Assembly: GCA_017959625.1 (NCBI GenBank)
Contig: JAGDAG010000165.1
Location: 1-14,040, forward strand
DNA from: Abditibacteriota bacterium
Lineage (GTDB): Bacteria; Armatimonadota; UBA5829
DNA length: 14,040 bases
Reading direction: 5' to 3'
Below are positions 1-6,702 of this stretch, one piece after another. The notes below the pieces were generated by a model that was given only the letters and a program-made list of their open reading frames with translations, was not told where the DNA came from and did no database searches. Numbering within the stretch: the stretch's first letter is position 1; every line of letters starts with the position of its first letter. A program made the translations under genes and the position numbers.

Positions 1-18
1 TTGGCAGCATAGAGGCGC

Positions 19-51
19 AAAAAAAGCAGGTCTGCCCCCGGGCAGACCTGC
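19..51 (-). terminator. Intrinsic terminator of the secreted-protein operon
   Basis: A perfect 11-bp inverted repeat (26-36 pairs with 41-51) with a 4-base loop is followed on the minus strand by seven T residues (19-25). It begins about 20 bases after the lipoprotein stop codon, so it closes the three-gene operon that starts near 5887. The plus-strand flank is also T-rich (about 55-67), so it could work in both directions if a convergent gene lies beyond the left edge. Confidence 0.92.
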
Positions 52-72
52 GCGTATATTTTTGTTTTCCCG

Positions 73-918
73 TTATTTTACGCTTACAAGGGTGACCTCT
101 TCGTTTCCTGCATACCAGGCAAACGCGGGTATCCACTTCATTTCCTCGGGATAGATCTTTCCTTCGATATCCCAGTTATATACCACTGACAACACGGGAT
201 AGGCGGTATCATCCAGGACGACCTTGTCTGCGCCGGTCATCTGGGCCGTGTAGGAATCCGCTCCCCAAACAGCGATCGGGCAGTTTTTGACGTTTCCGTC
301 AAACATTTCCGGCGCCAGGGCGGGCCCCACGCTGACTATACGGGCGGAACCGTCTTCCTTTACCACGTCTGCAAAGCAGATGGCTCCCGTATCAACGTTC
401 TGAACGAAATAGGGTTCCGAATCATCATCCGTCTTCGCTTTGGCTTCGGTCACTTCGTCAAGAAGGATATATTCGGCCTCGTCCAGTTCGGCTTTTGCAG
501 TGACCTCCACCGTTTTGTCGGTGTAATCAAAGACCTTTGTGCCGGAGAATATGGCTATGGCGGTCTCGGGCCCCGTCACCGTGACCCTGCACTTGTCGGA
601 AGCCTTTCCCGAAGCGGCCTTTATGGAGCAGGTGCCTTCTCCCACAGCGGTGACGACGCCTTCGGCGCTCACAGTGGCAACGCTTTCGTCGCCGGAGGTC
701 CAGGTGACTTCGGCGCCGGCGGGATCGGTGACTGCCGTAAGGGTCAGCGAAGGACATACGCCCAGAATGAGGCCCGCTTTATGGCAGTCCAGAGTCACGG
801 AGGTGGTCTCCGGACCGGGTTCCGGAGAAGGCTTTGTGCCGCCGCTGCCGCCGCAGCCGGCAAGGGTGATGACCATTAACGAGAGGATCGATATAACTAT
901 AAACGATTTGATTTTCAT
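73..918 (-). CDS. Lipoprotein with one Big_2 domain and an unrecognised C-terminal domain
   Basis: This encodes a 281-residue exported lipoprotein. A Sec signal peptide ends in a lipobox, LAGC, with the lipidated cysteine at residue 22. Glycines rather than aspartate follow it, so there is no inner-membrane retention signal of the E. coli type. A Pro/Glu/Gly-rich linker (about 28-38) leads to a bacterial Ig-like Big_2 domain (about 39-115) with the usual WTSGDESVATV and GVVTAVGEGT segments. This domain carries four cysteines (45, 55, 97, 110) that could form disulphides; its neighbours' Big_2 domains do not share this pattern. Residues 117-281 match no family I recognise. They are acidic and beta-rich by eye, with two more cysteines (181, 213). 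The ATG is preceded by AAGGA 8 bases upstream. The gene starts 21 bases after the GxGYxYP gene and is last in the operon. A membrane-anchored partner or binding protein for the two enzymes upstream is inference only. Confidence 0.85.
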   Translation of the reverse strand: MKIKSFIVISILSLMVITLAGCGGSGGTKPSPEPGPETTSVTLDCHKAGLILGVCPSLTLTAVTDPAGAEVTWTSGDESVATVSAEGVVTAVGEGTCSIKAASGKASDKCRVTVTGPETAIAIFSGTKVFDYTDKTVEVTAKAELDEAEYILLDEVTEAKAKTDDDSEPYFVQNVDTGAICFADVVKEDGSARIVSVGPALAPEMFDGNVKNCPIAVWGADSYTAQMTGADKVVLDDTAYPVLSVVYNWDIEGKIYPEEMKWIPAFAWYAGNEEVTLVSVK

Positions 919-939
919 AATGCTGTTCCTTAATGATTA

Positions 940-1707
940 TTATTTTCTGACTATTATTCTGGCTGTGTCGGTTTTGGAGCCGTCATCGGTTTTGGCTTTT
1001 ATAAAGGTGGTGCCGGCTTTTATTCCGGTAACAACGCCCTTTTCATCTACAGTCGCCACATTGGGATTCATGGAAGACCAGATGATTTTTTTGTTGGTAG
1101 CGTCGGAAGGCTTCACCTCGGCCTTGAGCTTCTGGGTGCCGCCCACCCTGATCACCAGCTGAGTGGGGCCGACAGTCACCTTTGTCACTCTGACGATCAC
1201 CGGAATGGTGACCTTCACCGTGCAGGAAGCGGAAAGGCCGCCGTCTGCCGTTGTGGCCGTTATCACGGCGCTTCCCTGGGAAAGAGCGGTCACAACGCCG
1301 TTCTCATCCACGGACGCCACAAATCCGTTGGAGCTTTTCCATACCACCTTTTTATTTGTGGTGTCGGCGGGAAGCACCTTGGCCTTCAGGGTCTTCGTCT
1401 TGCCTTTCTCCAGAGATATGCCGGTTTTACTGAGAGAAATGCTTTCGGGATGCACCACGGCATCCACCACTGTGACCTTGCATTTGGCCTTGAACTTGCC
1501 TTCCTTGGTTTTGACCGTAACAGTGGTCTTGCCCGGGGAGACAGAGGTCACGCGCCCCTGCTGATCCACCGTAGCGACACGGGTGTTGGAGGAGCTCCAG
1601 GTCACAGCCTTGTTTTCGGCTGTCGAGGGGAACACAGTTGCCTTCAGCCTCTTCACCTGCCCTCTTTCAAGGGTCAGCTTGCTGCTGCTGAGGGTGACTC
1701 CCAGAAC
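940..1707 (-). repeat. Shared 3x Big_2 tail module, copy 2 (direct repeat)
   Basis: This segment encodes residues 627-881 of the GxGYxYP protein. It is a direct-repeat partner of 3632-4402: a hand alignment gives about 179 identical residues of about 255, with a single one-residue indel before the third domain, and the DNA is also visibly alike. The two copies lie about 1.9 kb apart and both end at their gene's stop codon. Confidence 0.88.
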
Positions 1708-3585
1708 TGCGGAACGTTCGAAGGTCTCGCCGCCGTTCTCATAATACTGCTTCATTATCCTGAAGAAGGAGTAAGGCTCCAGCACCACGGCGTCGCCGTC
1801 AAGATTCTTTTTAAAGCTCGTATAGAACCGCTTCTGATCCTCCGGCTTCCAGAGGATATTCCGCAGCATCAGGAAATTGATCCGGCTCCTGTTGACGCCT
1901 GCAGCGATCGTCTCCGCATCATCGGGGCTGTTCAGCGATCCCATGGTGATATAAGGCATTATATGCTTGTAAACGCCGATACCGGAAGGGAGCTTCTGGC
2001 CGCCGATACCGTCGGGGGCCAGCTGCGCGTATACGTCAAACAGCTCCTCGGTCATTTTCGGGGCAAAGCCGTCGATAATAAACCCTACGCAGCTGATATC
2101 GAACCTGTCGAACCATTTTTCGCAATGCTCTTTCCATTTCTCCACCCCCGAAGGAAGGCCGGAGAACCTGCGGGGTTCCGCAAGAGCGCCGGGGTTCAGA
2201 TATCCGGCGCCGCTGTCTCCCGCCACAAAGGTGTCGTTTGCGGTAGCGGTTTTTCTGAAATAATCCATGCCGAAAGCAAAACGGTGGCTCAGATTGGGGT
2301 TGATGGCCCAGCCGAGAGGGATGGTGCCTCTCGTTTTATCTTCCCAGATGGTGGGCATACACTGATAAAGCCAGGCTGCGGAATCGTAATCTCCCACGTA
2401 AACGCACAGATACGTGGTTTTCAGCACTCTTCCCTGAGAATCGATAAGACCCTGTTTTTGAAGGTCTTCCAGCGTGTTTTTATACTGTGTATATTTTTCC
2501 TGCAGGGGACACTGCGAAAACACGGAAGCGTTGGTCATATCGGAATAACCGATGGCGTCGGCGTCCATATAGCAGTTGTAGTTGGAAAGCAGTTCCGCAT
2601 GGCGCCATTCCGTATCCACGTCTCCGTGCTGCCCCATAGCTCCCGCAGTTTTGGTGTATTTCATGTTCCAGGGAGTAAAGCCGGATATCTGCACCATCTC
2701 ACCCTTTGCCTGGGTGTATTGCGACAGAAGCAGTTCCTGGAAGGTCTCCATATCCAGTCCGGGCCTTTGATCGGGGTCGTCGATGACCGCTTCGTCATCC
2801 CAGACTCCCAGGTCAAAAACGAAGGCTTTATGCATTATCTGGAAATCCTGATTCACAAGCGTGGCAAGGTTCAGGGTGTTGGGATTATTATTAAGAGCAA
2901 AATAATAATCGATATAATACCCCATGTATTCCCTGGAACACAGCCCTTTGTCCAGATAATTGATCTTTGCCCAGATATATGCGTCACACTTTGCAGAGCC
3001 GGTGGAATCTCTGTCAGTGCCGGGGATCTTGCCTTTTCCGGTAAACATAGAGGTTCCGTCGCTATTGAGAAGCCACCTTTTTACCGGAAGCTGCGGACCG
3101 TCTTCGCTGACGACCATCCTGTCATACAGCGAACCCTTGCGGGTATCGTAACGGATGGGAGCAAGGTCCTCTACGCCGGCGATAGTGGATGCGACGCAGC
3201 TGGTCGCGGGAACGTTGGGATCGTAAACCACCGCCCCCTTGAAAACTGAGCCGTATTTTTCATAAAGAGCGGAAAAGCCGGATATCCCGTTTACTCTGGT
3301 TTTGTGGAGCCACGCTCCGTCTTCCCGCATCTTGTCGAGCCAGAACTGATCCAGCGAACCGTTGTTTCCTTTGTAAAGAAAATACAGCTTCGGCTCCTCT
3401 CTGTTGGCTATGCCCTGCATAGCCACCAACAGATGCATTTCATCCCAGGCATCTATCAGCGCTTCTCTGGAACCGTCCAAAGCGCGTGAAAGATAAGACA
3501 GATCATAGGTATCCATCCGGGCCGGGGCGGCCCAGACGGAAAGAGCAAATAATAGCATCAATAAAGACAATGCCGTTTTTTTCAT
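940..3585 (-). CDS. GxGYxYP-family putative glycoside hydrolase with three C-terminal Big_2 domains
   Basis: This encodes an 881-residue secreted protein. A signal peptide (KK then a hydrophobic core) probably ends near the AA at residues 19-20. Residues of about 25-615 resemble the GxGYxYP family of putative glycoside hydrolases: the N-terminal part has the family-like segment HLLVAMQGIANREEPKLY (51-68), and the signature region reads GDSGAGYLNPG (457-467). The core motif is therefore GAGYLNP, with Asn where the family name gives a second Tyr. Residues 627-881 are three Big_2 domains (about 627-706, 710-793, 799-878), ending in IIVRK exactly like the upstream protease. The enzymatic activity of the family is poorly established, so the substrate is unknown. 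The ATG has a strong AAGGAG ribosome site 7 bases upstream. It is the second gene of the operon, 46 bases after the protease. The Big_2 call is firm, and the family call rests on motif recognition. Confidence 0.8.
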   Translation of the reverse strand: MKKTALSLLMLLFALSVWAAPARMDTYDLSYLSRALDGSREALIDAWDEMHLLVAMQGIANREEPKLYFLYKGNNGSLDQFWLDKMREDGAWLHKTRVNGISGFSALYEKYGSVFKGAVVYDPNVPATSCVASTIAGVEDLAPIRYDTRKGSLYDRMVVSEDGPQLPVKRWLLNSDGTSMFTGKGKIPGTDRDSTGSAKCDAYIWAKINYLDKGLCSREYMGYYIDYYFALNNNPNTLNLATLVNQDFQIMHKAFVFDLGVWDDEAVIDDPDQRPGLDMETFQELLLSQYTQAKGEMVQISGFTPWNMKYTKTAGAMGQHGDVDTEWRHAELLSNYNCYMDADAIGYSDMTNASVFSQCPLQEKYTQYKNTLEDLQKQGLIDSQGRVLKTTYLCVYVGDYDSAAWLYQCMPTIWEDKTRGTIPLGWAINPNLSHRFAFGMDYFRKTATANDTFVAGDSGAGYLNPGALAEPRRFSGLPSGVEKWKEHCEKWFDRFDISCVGFIIDGFAPKMTEELFDVYAQLAPDGIGGQKLPSGIGVYKHIMPYITMGSLNSPDDAETIAAGVNRSRINFLMLRNILWKPEDQKRFYTSFKKNLDGDAVVLEPYSFFRIMKQYYENGGETFERSAVLGVTLSSSKLTLERGQVKRLKATVFPSTAENKAVTWSSSNTRVATVDQQGRVTSVSPGKTTVTVKTKEGKFKAKCKVTVVDAVVHPESISLSKTGISLEKGKTKTLKAKVLPADTTNKKVVWKSSNGFVASVDENGVVTALSQGSAVITATTADGGLSASCTVKVTIPVIVRVTKVTVGPTQLVIRVGGTQKLKAEVKPSDATNKKIIWSSMNPNVATVDEKGVVTGIKAGTTFIKAKTDDGSKTDTARIIVRK

Positions 3586-3600
3586 TTCTGTTCTCCTTTT

Positions 3601-3621
3601 GCTGTATCCGTTCGATACAGC
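3601..3621 (-). other. Intergenic hairpin between protease and GxGYxYP genes
   Basis: GCTGTATC (3601-3608) and GATACAGC (3614-3621) form a perfect 8-bp inverted repeat with a 5-base loop. On the minus strand it lies between the protease stop (3632-3634) and the AAGGAG ribosome site (3593-3598) of the next gene. It has no T-tract and so is not a typical terminator. It could protect or define an mRNA end, or tune translation of the downstream gene. Confidence 0.55.
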
Positions 3622-3631
3622 CGCGCAGCGA

Positions 3632-4402
3632 TCATTTGCGGACTATGATCCTGGCAGTTCCGATCTTGGAGCTGTCGTCGGTCTTGGCCTTGATAAGGGT
3701 AGTGCCCGCCTTTATTCCCGTGACCACGCCGTTTTCGTCCACCGTGGCGATCCTGGGATTGATGGAAGACCAGGTGACCTTTTTATTGGTTGCATCGGAA
3801 GGCTTCACCGTTGCCTTCAGCTTCTGGGTCTGCCCGACTTTTATGACCAGCGAGGCAGGTCCCACGGTGACTCCCGTCACGCGGACAGGCTCGGGAGGAT
3901 TCTTTACCGTCACCACGCAGGCCGCGGTAAGGCCGCCGTCTCTTGTAGTTGCCGTGATAACGGTCTTTCCGGGACACAGAGCGGTCACCAGGCCGTTTTC
4001 GTCAACGGAGGCAACAAAGGTTTCGGAAGATTTCCACGTGACTTTTTTATCCGAAGCATCGTCGGGCGTAATAACAGCCTTCAGCTTAAGGGTCTTGTTC
4101 CTTTCAAGGGTCGCCGAGGTTTTGTTCAGGGTGATCTTTTCGGGATGAACGATCTTTTCCACCACGGTCACCTTGCACTTGGCCTTAAATCCGCCTTCCT
4201 TGGTTTTTACGGTTATAGTGGTTTTTCCGGGAGCGAGAGTAGTCACGCGTCCCTGGCTGTCCACCTTGGCAACGTCCGGATCGGAGGAAGTCCACTTCAC
4301 CTGTTTGTTTTCCGCAGTCGTGGGATAAACCGTTGCGATCAGCCTTTTCACCACGCCGGGCTCAAGGGTCAGCTTGGACGCATTGAGGGCGACCCTTGTG
4401 AC
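3632..4402 (-). repeat. Shared 3x Big_2 tail module, copy 1 (direct repeat)
   Basis: This segment encodes residues 475-730 of the secreted protease: three consecutive Big_2 domains ending in ARIIVRK. It is the direct-repeat partner of 940-1707, at about 70 % protein identity by hand count. The similarity starts at the first Big_2 strand and does not extend into the heads, which marks a module boundary near 4402. Confidence 0.88.
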
Positions 4403-5824
4403 CTTTGAACTGTAGGTCGTATAGACCCGCAGGCCTATATTGGCGTTGGTGAGACTGGAAACGGGAACATAATTGCCGTTGTAATCTACGTAGTTGCCGC
4501 TTTTTGAAGATATGTTAGGATATATCCCGCCGGCATTTACTTCGACAGGGATGAAATATGTGCCTTCCTCCTTGCCGTCGGCGTTATAATCGGCATATAC
4601 GCGGATGACGTCGCCCTTCAGGACAGGCAGTTTTTCCGGTAAGTCCAGCACGTGAGAGCCCGCATATTCGAAGGTTTTGGAAAGAACGGCTTTTTCTTCA
4701 CCGTTCACCAAAACGCGGAATTCACAGAAAGCGGGGGCGTATATATCCGTGGAAAGAGCCTTCAGATCCTGGTCGTCGCCGCTGATAAACTCCACGTAGC
4801 ACTTATTGCCCACAAACGCCGAAAAGGCGTAGCCGGTACAATGGGTCATGACCGCCTTGTATTCATTCTTGGTATTGGAGATGGTATGATGGCTTACGAA
4901 CGAAGAAAGATTCGCATCGTAGTAGGACATCCAGTAATAACCGCCTTTGCCCCAGTATTTTCCCCAGCTGTTCCTTATAAGGAAAGCGCCGTCTCCGGCA
5001 GGTTCTTCAAGAAAGTTTTCGCGAGAAAAATCATCATCCCAGCCTACAACGCTCACGGCGTGGCCCGCGCCGGACATCGTTTCCGGGGCATAGTAGGCAT
5101 TTTTTTCTTCGTTATAACAAGAGTCGTCGTGCTGGTATATCACAGCCACCGCGCCTTTGTTTACTACGGCGCTTTTCACTACGTCAAGCTTGTCCTCATT
5201 GATCTCGCCGTCATCCAGGATCTTATTTGCGATATAATCGATATCCTTTACGGCAAGCTTTCTTACCGGATCTTTTGAAAGCGCCGGGATCTCCCCGTTG
5301 ACTATGCCGCTGTAGGGGTCTTCCCGTTCCAGCACGGGTCCGTACAGGTTCACGTAATACGCGCTTGAGGAGTGCCAGTTTCCGCCGGAATTGAGAGTCA
5401 CCGTAAAAGGCGTTTCTCTGATGATATTCAGCTCGGAATAATCGTTTTTGTCGGAAAGCTCGGTTATAGCCGCGGATTCCACGCTGCAGGTGGCGCTGAA
5501 GGTCCAGCAGCTCCCGAAGGGATTCTGGTCTCTGACAGCATTCACCCGGCCCAGGTCCACAAGGCTGAAACGGGAATCAAAGGACTCCTTTGTCTTCAGC
5601 TTCGTATCCGCAGGAAGCACCGCCGCGGGAACGGCGCCGGTGGTCATCCTGCCGCCGCCCAGATATGCGGGACCGTAAAACAGATTTTCCAACGCGGTGT
5701 TTTTATACATAAGATACTGCTGATATTCTTCCGTAAAAGGAACGGTAAAGCCTGCGGCATACAAAACCGCGGCCGCCGATAATATCAGCAAAGAAAGCAT
5801 AAGATGATTGATGGTTTTTCTCAC
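3632..5824 (-). CDS. Secreted papain-like (C1A) cysteine protease with lectin-like and three Big_2 domains
   Basis: This encodes a 730-residue exported endopeptidase. The best start is GTG at 5824: a GGAGGC ribosome site lies 7 bases upstream, a consensus promoter lies just beyond, and translation begins with a clean signal peptide (MRKTINHL, hydrophobic core, cleavage near YAA-G at about 24). The longer frame back to 5917 would run through the promoter and terminator. The papain-like domain (about 75-310) has all key residues: Gln100 and Cys106 in DQNPFGSCWTFS, His255 in GAGHAVSVVGW, and Asn285 in RNSWGKYWGKGGYYW. Residues of about 320-470 look like the lectin-like domain often fused to such proteases in gut microbes. 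Residues 475-730 are three Big_2 domains. The segment before the catalytic domain (about 25-74) is short for a papain propeptide. It is the first gene of a three-gene secreted operon, and Big_2 tails commonly serve surface attachment or spacing. The substrate is unknown; the enzyme may act outside the cell on host, dietary or neighbouring proteins. Confidence 0.9.
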   Translation of the reverse strand: MRKTINHLMLSLLILSAAAVLYAAGFTVPFTEEYQQYLMYKNTALENLFYGPAYLGGGRMTTGAVPAAVLPADTKLKTKESFDSRFSLVDLGRVNAVRDQNPFGSCWTFSATCSVESAAITELSDKNDYSELNIIRETPFTVTLNSGGNWHSSSAYYVNLYGPVLEREDPYSGIVNGEIPALSKDPVRKLAVKDIDYIANKILDDGEINEDKLDVVKSAVVNKGAVAVIYQHDDSCYNEEKNAYYAPETMSGAGHAVSVVGWDDDFSRENFLEEPAGDGAFLIRNSWGKYWGKGGYYWMSYYDANLSSFVSHHTISNTKNEYKAVMTHCTGYAFSAFVGNKCYVEFISGDDQDLKALSTDIYAPAFCEFRVLVNGEEKAVLSKTFEYAGSHVLDLPEKLPVLKGDVIRVYADYNADGKEEGTYFIPVEVNAGGIYPNISSKSGNYVDYNGNYVPVSSLTNANIGLRVYTTYSSKVTRVALNASKLTLEPGVVKRLIATVYPTTAENKQVKWTSSDPDVAKVDSQGRVTTLAPGKTTITVKTKEGGFKAKCKVTVVEKIVHPEKITLNKTSATLERNKTLKLKAVITPDDASDKKVTWKSSETFVASVDENGLVTALCPGKTVITATTRDGGLTAACVVTVKNPPEPVRVTGVTVGPASLVIKVGQTQKLKATVKPSDATNKKVTWSSINPRIATVDENGVVTGIKAGTTLIKAKTDDSSKIGTARIIVRK

Positions 5825-5831
5825 AAGAACT

Positions 5832-5837
5832 GCCTCC
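5832..5837 (-). promoter_or_regulatory. Ribosome binding site fixing the GTG start of the protease
   Basis: GGAGGC on the minus strand sits 7 bases before the GTG at 5824-5822. It is the only good Shine-Dalgarno/start pair near the beginning of the signal peptide, and it outweighs the upstream in-frame ATG at 5917. Confidence 0.85.
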
Positions 5838-5858
5838 GTTTCAAATATGGATATATAA

Positions 5859-5887
5859 ATTATAGCACAGCACAAAAAACTTGTCAA
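5859..5887 (-). promoter_or_regulatory. Consensus sigma-70-type promoter of the secreted-protein operon
   Basis: The minus strand carries TTGACA (5887-5882), a 17-base spacer and TATAAT (5864-5859): both hexamers are perfect and the spacing is optimal. The predicted start of transcription near 5852 gives a leader of under 30 bases before the protease GTG. The TT of the -35 box is the end of the grpE terminator T-tract. No operator-like palindrome is evident, so expression may be high and constitutive. Confidence 0.9.
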
Positions 5888-5927
5888 AAAAAACAAAAAG
5901 ATTGAACGCAAAAGCATTCAATCTTTT
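5886..5927 (-). terminator. Intrinsic terminator of grpE
   Basis: On the minus strand a 14-bp stem with one G-U wobble (5914-5927 pairs with 5896-5909) and a 4-base loop is followed by a T-rich run (5895-5886, interrupted by one G). It starts 6 bases after the grpE stop codon. The stem is mostly A/T outside the loop-proximal GC pairs. The T-run merges into the -35 box of the next promoter. Confidence 0.9.
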
Positions 5928-5933
5928 CTGCGG

Positions 5934-6635
5934 TCATTCTTCTTCCGGGGCGCCGGAGGAAACTATCACCTTGGCGGGACGGAGCACGGTATCTCCCATG
6001 ATATACCCCTTCTCCACTTCTTCGATCACGGTCTCCTTGGGAGCCTCCGGGTCGGAGACGGCAAGAACGCAGTCGTGCAGCTCCGGATCGAACTGCGTGC
6101 CGACGCTCTGTATCTCCTCTACGTTTTCCTTTGCCAGTACGTCGCCGAGAAGCCTGTTGAGGGTATTCATGCCTTCCAGAAGGTTTTCAAAGCTCCCGTC
6201 CTCTCCGGCGGCTTTTATGGCTCTGGCAAAATTGTCGGAAAGGCTCAAAAGCTCCTTAAGGAGATTCGTCTTGCTGCGCCTGATCTTTGCAAGGGTATCT
6301 TCTCTTGTCCGGCGTTTGAAATTCTCAAAATCGGCCTGGGTCCTGAGAAGCTTGTCTTCAAGGACGTTATTGGCGACTCTTTGTTCCTCAAGCTGTTTTT
6401 TCACAGCCTCCAGAGCCTTGGGGGAAACGCCGCTCCCGGAAAGCAGAGCGTCGAGATCGATATCCTCTCCGCCGTCCGTATATTCCTCTCCGGTTTCCTC
6501 CGGCCCGGCGGCGTCGATATCCTCTTCGGGTTCATAATCTTCGGAGATATCGTCCTCCTGCCCTTCGACCTCTTTGCCTATTTGATCAAGCAGATCCTCC
6601 AAACTTGTTTTATCTTCTATGTCAATGGTTTTCAA
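5934..6635 (-). CDS. grpE: Nucleotide exchange factor GrpE, co-chaperone of DnaK
   Basis: GrpE releases ADP from the Hsp70 chaperone DnaK in the cytoplasm and so resets its folding cycle. The protein is 233 residues from a TTG start at 6635, preceded by AGGTGA 4 bases upstream. No suitable ATG exists: the frame runs open to 6821, but that extension overlaps the end of the preceding gene and crosses the promoter. The parts are an unusually long, very acidic N-terminal region (about 10-70), a long coiled coil (about 78-130, including QADFENFKRRTRED), and the C-terminal beta head with the GrpE signature region TQFDPELHDCVLAV and a later GYIMGDTVLRPAKVIVS. Neither dnaK nor hrcA is adjacent, and no CIRCE repeat is visible upstream. 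It has its own promoter and terminator, although read-through from the upstream cell-wall operon is possible. Confidence 0.95.
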   Translation of the reverse strand: MKTIDIEDKTSLEDLLDQIGKEVEGQEDDISEDYEPEEDIDAAGPEETGEEYTDGGEDIDLDALLSGSGVSPKALEAVKKQLEEQRVANNVLEDKLLRTQADFENFKRRTREDTLAKIRRSKTNLLKELLSLSDNFARAIKAAGEDGSFENLLEGMNTLNRLLGDVLAKENVEEIQSVGTQFDPELHDCVLAVSDPEAPKETVIEEVEKGYIMGDTVLRPAKVIVSSGAPEEE

Positions 6636-6639
6636 CTTG

Positions 6640-6645
6640 TCACCT
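6640..6645 (-). promoter_or_regulatory. Ribosome binding site supporting the TTG start of grpE
   Basis: AGGTGA on the minus strand, 4 bases before TTG at 6635-6633, is complementary to the UCACCU part of the 16S rRNA tail. It is the main reason for choosing this non-ATG start. Confidence 0.65.
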
Positions 6646-6669
6646 GCTGTAATTTTTGTGTCAATATAT

Positions 6670-6678
6670 ATTATATCA
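6670..6678 (-). promoter_or_regulatory. Extended -10 promoter of grpE
   Basis: The minus strand reads TGATATAAT (6678-6670), a TGnTATAAT extended -10 element. No good -35 hexamer lies 16-18 bases upstream; the nearest candidates, GGCAAA or TGGCAA, are weak. Transcription would start near 6663, leaving a leader of about 27 bases before the TTG. Confidence 0.65.
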
Positions 6679-6702
6679 TATTCGGCGGTCTCTTTGCCAT
6701 AA

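Noticed and set aside
1450..3249. Plus-strand open frame of about 600 codons
   Set aside because: It lies wholly antisense to the GxGYxYP gene, has no recognisable domains or ribosome site, and its composition is that of a reverse-frame shadow.
3601..3621. Intergenic inverted repeat as a terminator
   Set aside because: No T-tract follows on either strand; on the minus strand it is followed by the AAAAGGAG ribosome site.
940..5824. Phage or mobile-element origin for the Big_2 repeat proteins
   Set aside because: Big_2 domains occur in phage tail proteins, but no integrase, transposase, attachment-site repeat or other phage gene is present, and both proteins have signal peptides and enzyme-like heads.
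5825..5917. N-terminal extension of the protease to an upstream ATG at 5917
   Set aside because: It would translate through the terminator stem, T-tract and promoter; GTG at 5824 has a good ribosome site and a proper signal peptide.
6659..6664. Second TTGACA on the minus strand before grpE
   Set aside because: No -10 hexamer lies 16-18 bases downstream; that position falls on the ribosome site, so it is probably chance.
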